Translations under genes and position numbers: made by a program
Notes under the pieces: model-generated
Told to the model about the DNA's origin: nothing
What the model saw: the letters and a program-made list of their open reading frames with translations, nothing else
Database searches by the model: none
Part shown: one piece after another, positions 19,136 through 26,491 of the stretch
How positions within the stretch are numbered: position 1 is the first letter of the stretch
Layout of the letters: every line of letters begins with the position of its first letter
Source of the DNA: a virus
DNA: 26,491 bases
Virus record (IMG/VR): IMGVR_UViG_3300042260_000877
Coordinates: 1 to 26,491 of that record
Direction: 5' to 3' (one strand)

Positions 19136-21016
19136 ATGCAAGTTAAAAAAGATGTTTCATATATTAATAAAGATTTTGGTCAATTTCGAAAGAATTTGAT
19201 TGATTTTACCAAACAATACTTTCCTACAACATATACTGATTTTAACACCGAATCTCCAGGAATGATATTCATCGAAATGGCATCATATGTTGGAGATGTT
19301 TTATCATATTATGCTGATAATAACTTGAAAGAGTCTTTGTTAGAACAAGCATCAGAACGAGGCAATGTATTTGATTTAGCTCGTTCACTAGGATATACTC
19401 CTAAAAATGCAATACCGGCGTATACGGTATTAGACGTATATCAATTATTACCAGCAACTGGTACAGGTGCTTCAACTGCACCTGATTATACATATGCATT
19501 ATCAATTCAGCCAGGTTTACGAGTAAGGCAACAAAATGGCCCTGCGACTTTTCGTTCTATAGATTCAGTTGATTTTACATTTTCATCATCTATAGACCCA
19601 ACTACCGTTACGGTATATGAAAGTGATCCTTCAACTAATTTACCAACTTACTATCTTTTAAAGAAACAAGTTAAAGCAGTTTCAGGAGAAGTTAAAACTT
19701 CAACATTTACGTTTGGTACTCCGGTGGCATATGACAAAATTGTTTTACCAGATATCAATGTGATTGATATTATTTCAATTACAGAATCAGATGGCGATGC
19801 TTGGTACCAAGTTCCATATTTAGCTCAAGATACAATTTTCGAATCAGTACCAAATTTAGCTGAAAATGATCCAGATCTAGCAGTATACCGTGCATCATCA
19901 CCTAGTTTATTAAAACTAAAGAAAACAGCAAAACGATTCATAACTAGATTGCGTAGCGATAATAAATTAGAAATTCAATTTGGTGCAGGTGTATCAGATA
20001 ACAATGATGAAGAAATCATTCCAAACCCAGATAATGTAGGAAATGGATTAGCTGCATTTAGAATGCCAATCGATGTTGATATCGATCCATCAAACTTTTT
20101 ATATACTAGAACATATGGGCAAGCACCATCAAATACAACATTAACGGTTACATATACAACTGGTAATGGCATTTCAGATAATGTCCCAGCAAATGTATTA
20201 ACCAATTTGAATTTTATAGAATTTGATGATGATGTTAATTCTAATAACAATAGATCCATTGTTAATTTCGTAAAATCTACAGTAACTATAAATAACCCGG
20301 AGCCTGCAACGGGTGCTAAAACTGCAGATTCATTGCAAGATATTAAAAATGCAGCATTAGCTAATTTTGCAACTCAGAACAGATTAGTTACGAGAGATGA
20401 TTATATCATTCGTTCATATTCAATGCCATCGAAATTTGGTAGCGTATCAAAAGCATACATTGTGCCGGATGATCAAATTGCACAATCTGATTATCAAGGT
20501 ACTAGAATTCCTAATCCATTAGCAATGAACATGTATGTTTTAGGATACAATGAAAACAAACAATTAGTTGCATTAAATGATGCCGTAAAAACCAATCTAA
20601 AAAATTATTTAGATCAATATAGAATTTTAACAGATGCTATTAATATTAAAGATGCATTTATTATAAACATTGGATTGAAATTTGAAATCATTGTGTTATC
20701 AAATTACAATAGCAATGAAGTTTTATTGAAATGTATCGAACAAGTTAAATCACATTTTAATATCGATCGTTGGCAAATTAATCAGCCAATCATTAAATCA
20801 GATATTACAAATGTTATAGCAAATGTACCAGGTGTTCAATCAGTTGTTAATGTTGAATTTAGTAATTTATATGATTCTACATTGAACTATTCCGGCAATG
20901 TTTATGACATAACGATTGCAACTAGAAATGGAGTTATTTATCCTTCATTAGATCCTAGTATATTTGAAATCAAATTTCCAAATCAAGATATCAAAGGCCG
21001 CGTTGTTAATTATTAA
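19136..21016 (+). CDS. Baseplate wedge protein, gp6/baseplate J-like (626 aa)
   Basis: The N-terminus (YINKDFGQFRKNLIDFTKQY, then ESPGMIFIEMASYVGDVLSY and RGNVFDLARSLGYTPKN) is typical of gp6-type wedge proteins. The core and C-terminal part (DDYIIRSYSMPSKFGSVSKA, NVIANVPGVQSVVNVEF) fit the baseplate J-like domain. Length is near T4 gp6 (660). Gp6 forms the ring that holds the baseplate together and triggers sheath contraction. It sits directly after the gp25-like gene, with GGGAGAAA as ribosome binding site. Confidence 0.88.
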   Translation: MQVKKDVSYINKDFGQFRKNLIDFTKQYFPTTYTDFNTESPGMIFIEMASYVGDVLSYYADNNLKESLLEQASERGNVFDLARSLGYTPKNAIPAYTVLDVYQLLPATGTGASTAPDYTYALSIQPGLRVRQQNGPATFRSIDSVDFTFSSSIDPTTVTVYESDPSTNLPTYYLLKKQVKAVSGEVKTSTFTFGTPVAYDKIVLPDINVIDIISITESDGDAWYQVPYLAQDTIFESVPNLAENDPDLAVYRASSPSLLKLKKTAKRFITRLRSDNKLEIQFGAGVSDNNDEEIIPNPDNVGNGLAAFRMPIDVDIDPSNFLYTRTYGQAPSNTTLTVTYTTGNGISDNVPANVLTNLNFIEFDDDVNSNNNRSIVNFVKSTVTINNPEPATGAKTADSLQDIKNAALANFATQNRLVTRDDYIIRSYSMPSKFGSVSKAYIVPDDQIAQSDYQGTRIPNPLAMNMYVLGYNENKQLVALNDAVKTNLKNYLDQYRILTDAINIKDAFIINIGLKFEIIVLSNYNSNEVLLKCIEQVKSHFNIDRWQINQPIIKSDITNVIANVPGVQSVVNVEFSNLYDSTLNYSGNVYDITIATRNGVIYPSLDPSIFEIKFPNQDIKGRVVNY

Positions 21017-21024
21017 AGGAATTT

Positions 21025-22140
21025 ATGTTTAGAATATTTTATGCAGAACAAGATACTACATTATATGAAGCATATCCTGCTTATAATACCGGCGTCGATG
21101 AAATTTTAGAAATCGGAAAACGATTGGATACTGATGGAAGTAATTTATTACTTGCAAGAAGTATTGTTAAATTTGATATGGCGGAAATTTCTGCGTCATT
21201 AGCTAAATACAACAAAACGGTTAATGATTGTAAATTTGTATTGCAACTTTACACAACTGAAGCAAAAAATCTAGCAGCATCGTATACAGTAACTGCTAAA
21301 ATGTTAGGACAGTCTTGGGTTAATGGTACTGGATTTTTATCTGCATTGACCACAAATGGCGCAACATGGAATTATCCATTATCTGGGTCAAATTGGATAT
21401 CAGGTAGTCAACGAACTGAAATTGGCACAAGCGATTTATATATTTCAGGTTCTGGATTAGGTGGAAATTATTTATATTATTCCGGTTCTAGTACTGCTCC
21501 TGTTTTACAAACATCTGAATCTTTTTCTTATAGAACTAGCGATGTTAATATTAATGTTACATCTCAAATTAAAATTTGGTTGAGCGGCAGCAATAACAAT
21601 AACATTCCTAATTACGGATTCATGATACAATATTCAGACGCAGATGAGGCTGATAATAATGTAACGGGGTATGTTAGATTCTTTAGTAGAGAGACGCATA
21701 CCATATATGTTCCTAAGTTAACGATGTATTGGGATAATAGTGCTTTTACAACAGGATCATTGACTGTAATAGATACAGAGTCATTTGTAACATACACGAA
21801 CTTAAAACCAGACTATAAAGATACTGAGGTAGCCAAGGTTAGAATATATGCACGTGATAAATTTCCTAGAAAATCACCGACTAATTTATTTCCATATGAA
21901 ACAGTTAAGTATCTACCATCTAGCTCCTATTATTCAATAATAGACGCAGCTACAGATGAAGTCATAATTCCGTACGATAATATTTATACTAAATTAAGTT
22001 GTGATAGTACAAGCAATTATTTTTATATTGATATGAATGGCTTTATGCCAGAACGATATTATCGTTTACAATATAAATTAGTAGATGGCTTCACTGAACA
22101 ATATATTGATGACGAGAATTATTTCAAAGTAGTTAGGTAA
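21025..22140 (+). CDS. Baseplate/tail structural protein, DNRLRE-like N-terminus (371 aa)
   Basis: The start FYAEQDTTLYEAYPAYNTGV, then LLARSIVKFDM and VTAKMLGQSWVNGTGF, has the look of DNRLRE-type beta-sandwich proteins (D-T-x-L-Y start, N-x-G, R-x-x-VKFD). The middle is rich in Ser, Gly and Asn; the C-terminal 100 residues include VRIYARDKFPRKSPTNLF and FMPERYYRLQYKLVDG. No T4 homologue is obvious. It is set between the gp6-like gene (8 nt) and the next gene (TAATG overlap), so it is likely a wedge or wedge-associated protein. Confidence 0.65.
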   Translation: MFRIFYAEQDTTLYEAYPAYNTGVDEILEIGKRLDTDGSNLLLARSIVKFDMAEISASLAKYNKTVNDCKFVLQLYTTEAKNLAASYTVTAKMLGQSWVNGTGFLSALTTNGATWNYPLSGSNWISGSQRTEIGTSDLYISGSGLGGNYLYYSGSSTAPVLQTSESFSYRTSDVNINVTSQIKIWLSGSNNNNIPNYGFMIQYSDADEADNNVTGYVRFFSRETHTIYVPKLTMYWDNSAFTTGSLTVIDTESFVTYTNLKPDYKDTEVAKVRIYARDKFPRKSPTNLFPYETVKYLPSSSYYSIIDAATDEVIIPYDNIYTKLSCDSTSNYFYIDMNGFMPERYYRLQYKLVDGFTEQYIDDENYFKVVR

Positions 22141-22592
22141 TGGATAGTATTTCTTTAGAACAGGCAGCAGTATATGATTTAAATGGTATCACTGCATTAT
22201 CGAACAATAAATACGTTGTTCCTAGAAATGCTAATGGCCAAATTATTATTCAACCATCATCTTCTTTAGTAGTAATCGAAGGAATAACTACTAGTTATCT
22301 AGCTGAATCAGTAGTTCCATTATTAGATACTCAATTTAGATATTTTTCATTTCCTGCTCGTACTTCGATTGTTAATGACTCGATATTAAATTTAAATTTA
22401 GATTTAGATTTTGATACAAATTCATTAGACTTTACCAATCAAACACAAGATGAAAATAATTATGCTCCATTTGGTACCCCGGGTACTTATGACGGCGAAA
22501 CACGAGTTGATTCGATAATGTTAGAGTCTGGAGAACAATTCTCAGCTACATTTCAATGGAATGAATCAGAACAAATATGGGTACAGATATAA
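22140..22592 (+). CDS. Small beta-rich virion-block protein (150 aa)
   Basis: The protein is rich in Asn, Ser, Leu and Asp and strand-forming (LNLNLDLDFDTNSLDF), ending SATFQWNESEQIWVQI. It has no signal peptide or enzyme motif. Both ends overlap neighbouring genes by TAATG (22138-22142 and 22590-22594), so it is tightly coupled to the two structural genes. Probably a minor tail component; family not recognised. Confidence 0.6.
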   Translation: MDSISLEQAAVYDLNGITALSNNKYVVPRNANGQIIIQPSSSLVVIEGITTSYLAESVVPLLDTQFRYFSFPARTSIVNDSILNLNLDLDFDTNSLDFTNQTQDENNYAPFGTPGTYDGETRVDSIMLESGEQFSATFQWNESEQIWVQI

Positions 22593-25500
22593 TGTTGTTG
22601 CAATATAAAAATATCAATCAAATTAATGCATCGAAAAATGCAATTGCTGGACAACGTTTTAATGAAACTGAAACTAGTTTATTTTCATATCCGCAAGAAA
22701 AATATCCAATTGTTGATACTATTGTAGAAAACCCAGATGATGTAAAAATTGAACTTCATGTTTATTCTAACGATCAATGGGTATCTGGAAACCATCATAT
22801 ACAACCTACGAATCGTATTCCGGAAATTAGAGATACTGCTACAAATCAATTAATTTCATTAACTAATCCAATTGCAGTTGATTTACGTTCTGAGTTTGAT
22901 AACTTGAATATAACAGCTGGTTCATTTAAAATAGCAATTAACTTTTTTAAAAATTTAATTGGTAGTTATGAACTACAACATTTACGAATAGATGAAATTT
23001 CTACGGATCGCACTGAATTGCGATTACGTGCAATTAATTCTAAAAATGCTGAATATTTGCAGCAAGTTATCAATTATGTACAAACTGTTGATCAAACTAA
23101 AACGCAAGATGTTAGGGAAGAATTAGTTGGCTCTGCTCGTAATCAGCAAACTGTAATAAATAGAATTGAAACACCTTCATTATACAAAACATATTTACTA
23201 AATTTTAGTCGAAATCAAAATTTTGTATTTACCAATAGCGTTGTTAGTGGAGAATATGTTTATATAAAACTTTTAGATCCATTACCTCAACAATTTGAAG
23301 TTAATTTCAAATGTTGGATTGTTGAAGAATTAAAACAACCATATTTAGATAGCGTTGTTTTGTCTAATGCATTAGGCAGTTCACAAACAACATCATTAGC
23401 AGGCCCGAATTGGGATGCAATCGATTCTACAATAACATCAACTGACACTGGATTAAAAACATGGACCGATTTATTAGGTTCATCAACACAAACATCTCAA
23501 CAAATTGTAGATGCATATTTCTCAGGTTCATTATCGGGTGTTAAATTGAATATTGATTATTCAGATTTCAATAATTTTATATTTTATAGTTCAGCAACAG
23601 AACGTTTAGAAAATTTCAAATATAAATTAGAATTACTAGAATTTTATGCATCTCAAAGTTCTACAGTAGGTACATTATCTGGAAGTGTTGCTAGCAATAA
23701 TGCACAAGAATTTTTATCATTAAAAAGCAGCTTAATTGGTGGATTTGATTCATTTGAGCAATTTTTATATTATCAATCATCGTCGATTTTAACGACACAT
23801 GATATTCCGTTAATTGATGCTACAGTACCTGAATTAACTGGTAGTTATATCAACCCAGTGCCGAAGTCAAATTCTTCAGTACCATATGTATTATATCCAA
23901 TTAGCAGTAGCCAATTTAAAAATTGGTATGATGGTTTATATGAAAGTGCATCATTTTATGATACATACAATGCAAATTCTTTAATAAACGTAGTACCTGA
24001 TCATATTAAATTTTCTAATAATACCGAGCAGTTAACATCATTTGTTAATATGTTAGGTCATCATTATGATATTTTATATACCTATATCAATCATATGACT
24101 CGTATTAATAAGCGAGAAGAAAATCCAAAATTAGGTATGCCAAACGAATTGTTATATTCTGTAGCTAAACAATTTGGTTGGAATTTAACTGATGGCAATC
24201 AAAGTCAGGAGTTATGGCAATATGTATTAGGCACTAATGAAGCAGGAATACCACTAACAGGTTCAAATTCTGTCGGCGATCCAGCCGTTGCAGGTCGCGA
24301 CATTACATATTCAATTTGGCGCCGCATTGTTAATAATATTCCATTACTTTTAAAAAGTAAAGGTACAAAAAGAAGTGTCAATGCATTACTATCTTGTTAT
24401 GGAATACCTCAATCGTTAATTACGATTCAAGAATTTGGCGGGCCTAGGCTAGAACGAAAACCATTGTATGAAAAATTAAATTTTGATTATGCATTGGATT
24501 TAAGTGGTAGTTCTGCGGGTACCGTAACAGTAAATTATACGCAGCCAATCAATGCTGTTGAATTGCGTTTTCGTACGGCTGATGTTACAAAATACCCATT
24601 AATGCCATCTACGATGAATCTATATAATATAGGTTCGAATTCTGTTACTGTAGATTTTAGTAGTGGTACTAAAGGCGTTATACAAATTAATGGTACTGGC
24701 TCAGCTGAGTTTGAATTATTCAATGGCGAATGGATTAATACCGTATTAAGAACAAATGGTACTAATTTGGATTTAATTGCAAAAAAATCTAAATATGGTA
24801 AGATTGTAGCAACAGTATCTGCATCAGCTACTGCTTCATTTGCTAGTACTGGTACGCTGACATTAGGTAGCACAAGCACAGGAGCAAGTAGATTATTAGG
24901 TCAAATACAAGAACTAAGATTATGGACATCTAGTTTGCAAAATGATCCATTTGAAAATCATACTAAAGCACCGGCAGCATATAATGCAAATGTTGATGCA
25001 TTTAATGAATTAGTATTTAGATTGCCACTTACGCAAAAAATTAATCATGCAACAACAAGTAGTTTAACGGGAGCTCAACCTCGCACATCTGCTATTTCAG
25101 CATCATTTGCATCTTGGACATTGAATACCCCATATGATTCTATTGAAGAAACATATTATTATGATGCTATCTCTTTAGGCGCTGGCACATTTGATGACAA
25201 CAAAATACGTTTAGAAGATAATGAATTAGTTGGAACATTGGATGTTAAAACTAGAGCTGAACGTAGTCAATTTGATAAAGCTCCGTTAGATAGCAATAAG
25301 TTGGGAGTATATTTTTCTCCACAAACAATGATTGATGAAGATATCATTGCACAATTAGGATTTACATCATTAGACGACTATATTGGTGACCCGGGCAATA
25401 TAAATTCAAAATCATATCCAGATCTGATATATGCTGCTCAGTCATATTGGAAAAAATATGTAGATAAACATGATATTAATGCATACATAAGTATATTTGC

Positions 25501-26197
25501 ATTATTTGATTTATCATTCTTTAAACAATTAGAACAATTATTACCTGCAAGAACTGATAAAATTACTGGTTTATTAATAAAACCAAATTTATTAGAACGA
25601 AGCAAAGATACGATACTTCCTAAATTACAAATATTTAATCATTCATATACCGGAACGATTACAGAAACGCGTCCTTCCGTTACAGGATACGATGATAACC
25701 AAATACAAGCATATTTAACTGCGTCTAATGCACAAAAATATGAAGGAATGCAATATTCATTTGATTATCTATATAGATCAGGAACTGGCTATATTACAGG
25801 ATCATCGCCATATTGGTATAGTGCTGGTATTCAACCAATATATTTAAGTTCTATATCATCTATAGATAGATATATTTCTGGGTCTGTTACTTATTCAACA
25901 GGTAGTGGCGGCACTGGTATTACAGCAACATATGGTACAGCAACTTACGGAACAAGTACATATTATTTAGATCCGGCAGGCGCAGGTTGGGTTGGAACAT
26001 TAGCACAAGTTCAAGATTATTTACCTACTGGTATTAGAAATCATCGCTATGCTGGATGTAAACTTTCATCTCCAGGATTCAATGTAAATTCTACCGAAAC
26101 GATTGATGGTGGTCCGGTAGTAGAATGGCGAACATCAAATCCCAATCAATTGATTTATCAAACTCCGAATGAACAAGGAAGTTTTGTTTTGGCATAA
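22592..26197 (+). CDS. Large baseplate/tail protein with LamG-like domain (1201 aa)
   Basis: ATG 22592 is preferred to 22577 because it forms the TAATG junction used at four other gene borders here. Several regions stand out. Residues about 440-510 (FKNWYDGLYESASFYD, LGHHYDILYTYI) and 575-605 (IWRRIVNNIPLLLKSKGTKR, then SVNALLSCYGIP) are a pattern I recall from large tail proteins of marine T4-like phages. Residues about 655-785 resemble a LamG/concanavalin-like beta sandwich, ending LLGQIQELRLWTSS. The C-terminus has short repeats (TYGTATYGTSTYY). It may combine a wedge role like T4 gp7 with glycan binding; this is inference. Confidence 0.7.
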   Translation: MLLQYKNINQINASKNAIAGQRFNETETSLFSYPQEKYPIVDTIVENPDDVKIELHVYSNDQWVSGNHHIQPTNRIPEIRDTATNQLISLTNPIAVDLRSEFDNLNITAGSFKIAINFFKNLIGSYELQHLRIDEISTDRTELRLRAINSKNAEYLQQVINYVQTVDQTKTQDVREELVGSARNQQTVINRIETPSLYKTYLLNFSRNQNFVFTNSVVSGEYVYIKLLDPLPQQFEVNFKCWIVEELKQPYLDSVVLSNALGSSQTTSLAGPNWDAIDSTITSTDTGLKTWTDLLGSSTQTSQQIVDAYFSGSLSGVKLNIDYSDFNNFIFYSSATERLENFKYKLELLEFYASQSSTVGTLSGSVASNNAQEFLSLKSSLIGGFDSFEQFLYYQSSSILTTHDIPLIDATVPELTGSYINPVPKSNSSVPYVLYPISSSQFKNWYDGLYESASFYDTYNANSLINVVPDHIKFSNNTEQLTSFVNMLGHHYDILYTYINHMTRINKREENPKLGMPNELLYSVAKQFGWNLTDGNQSQELWQYVLGTNEAGIPLTGSNSVGDPAVAGRDITYSIWRRIVNNIPLLLKSKGTKRSVNALLSCYGIPQSLITIQEFGGPRLERKPLYEKLNFDYALDLSGSSAGTVTVNYTQPINAVELRFRTADVTKYPLMPSTMNLYNIGSNSVTVDFSSGTKGVIQINGTGSAEFELFNGEWINTVLRTNGTNLDLIAKKSKYGKIVATVSASATASFASTGTLTLGSTSTGASRLLGQIQELRLWTSSLQNDPFENHTKAPAAYNANVDAFNELVFRLPLTQKINHATTSSLTGAQPRTSAISASFASWTLNTPYDSIEETYYYDAISLGAGTFDDNKIRLEDNELVGTLDVKTRAERSQFDKAPLDSNKLGVYFSPQTMIDEDIIAQLGFTSLDDYIGDPGNINSKSYPDLIYAAQSYWKKYVDKHDINAYISIFALFDLSFFKQLEQLLPARTDKITGLLIKPNLLERSKDTILPKLQIFNHSYTGTITETRPSVTGYDDNQIQAYLTASNAQKYEGMQYSFDYLYRSGTGYITGSSPYWYSAGIQPIYLSSISSIDRYISGSVTYSTGSGGTGITATYGTATYGTSTYYLDPAGAGWVGTLAQVQDYLPTGIRNHRYAGCKLSSPGFNVNSTETIDGGPVVEWRTSNPNQLIYQTPNEQGSFVLA

Positions 26198-26210
26198 TTT
26201 TAAAATCATG

Positions 26211-26218
26211 ATATTTAT
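26211..26218 (+). promoter_or_regulatory. Candidate late promoter ATATTTAT for 26241
   Basis: ATATTTAT ends 22 nt before the ATG at 26241, with AAAAGG as ribosome binding site. Spacing matches the other sites. Confidence 0.6.
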
Positions 26219-26240
26219 TAAATAAATAAAAGGTATATTC

Positions 26241-26491
26241 ATGGCATATTTAGATAACTCGAGTGTAACAGTCGACGCAATTTTAACATTGAAAGGGCGC
26301 GAACTTTTGGCACAGGGCGGCAATGCATTTAATATTACACAGTTTGCAATTGGTGATGATGAGATTGATTACACATTATGGAATCCAGATCACCCATTAG
26401 GATCTAATTATTACGGGACAATAATTGAAAACATGCCCGTAACTGAAGCAATTCCAGATGAAACGCAAGCTCTGCGATATAAACTAGTAAC
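26241..26491 (+). CDS. Phage structural protein, 3' end cut by the window
   Basis: The frame is open to the right edge (83 codons seen). It begins MAYLDNSSVTVDAILTLKGR, then ELLAQGG and ITQFAIGDDEIDYTLWNP. I recall this N-terminus from T4-like phages of marine and Bacteroidota origin, where the protein is listed as structural without a defined role. It has its own promoter octamer and a good ribosome binding site. Confidence 0.7.
   Translation, partial: MAYLDNSSVTVDAILTLKGRELLAQGGNAFNITQFAIGDDEIDYTLWNPDHPLGSNYYGTIIENMPVTEAIPDETQALRYKLV

Noticed and set aside
24535-24879. Minus-strand open frame of 114 codons
   Set aside because: It is antisense to the LamG-like part of the large tail gene, with no start signal.
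1-26491. tRNA genes, CRISPR arrays and insertion sequences
   Set aside because: I looked for cloverleaf-like segments, regularly spaced repeats and transposase motifs with inverted ends and saw none. A tRNA search program would be needed to be sure.

Overview
This window looks like part of the genome of a large, AT-rich, T4-like myovirus (contractile-tailed phage) whose host is probably a member of the Bacteroidota. Phage identity rests on a late block with a T4 gp55-like sigma factor, a gp5-like hub/spike protein, a gp25-family wedge protein, a gp6/baseplate-J-type wedge protein and several long virion proteins. The host guess rests on a Bacteroidota-style signal peptide ending in NAQ, a DUF4494-like protein and an Hc1 (histone H1-like) protein. 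It is an inference, because no host DNA or integration site is visible.

Layout. (1) 1-1372: a partial AAA+ ATPase and two small unknown genes of somewhat higher GC, closed by a strong intrinsic terminator. (2) 1373-3193: a gene-poor stretch with unusual G/C runs, then two leader-bearing virion-type genes and a triple hairpin ending in a terminator. (3) 3201-9417: tightly packed plus-strand genes: a tiny membrane protein, a tail-lysozyme protein, a Dps-like protein, an Hc1-like protein, a DUF4494-like protein, a methyltransferase and many unknowns. One unknown carries a plausible nested gene in another reading frame. (4) 9447-12648: two consecutive cassettes of the same design. Each has a shared 26-bp upstream block, a plus-strand gene for an exported protein (one a CAP/SCP protein), a near-identical bidirectional hairpin terminator, and a convergent minus-strand gene whose protein starts with a common LAENM-RFG-KNL leader. 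(5) 12674-14937: a UvdE-type UV-damage endonuclease, small proteins including a zinc ribbon, and an HD-domain phosphohydrolase. (6) 14939-26491: a membrane/coiled-coil protein, the late sigma factor and the baseplate/tail block, running off the right edge.

How it fits together. An octamer, ATATTTAT, lies just upstream of structural or leader-bearing genes on both strands, always in the orientation of the gene. It is the best candidate for the late promoter read by the gp55-like sigma factor. A different AT-rich block (TATAAAA type) precedes the accessory genes (exported proteins, UvdE, the first small gene). At least six proteins have a short N-terminal leader ending in hydrophobic-X-Glu before Gly, Ala, Gln or Ile. 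This resembles the sites cut by the T4 prohead protease and suggests a set of cargo proteins packaged in the head and processed there.

All family assignments were made by eye from motifs. No database search was run.
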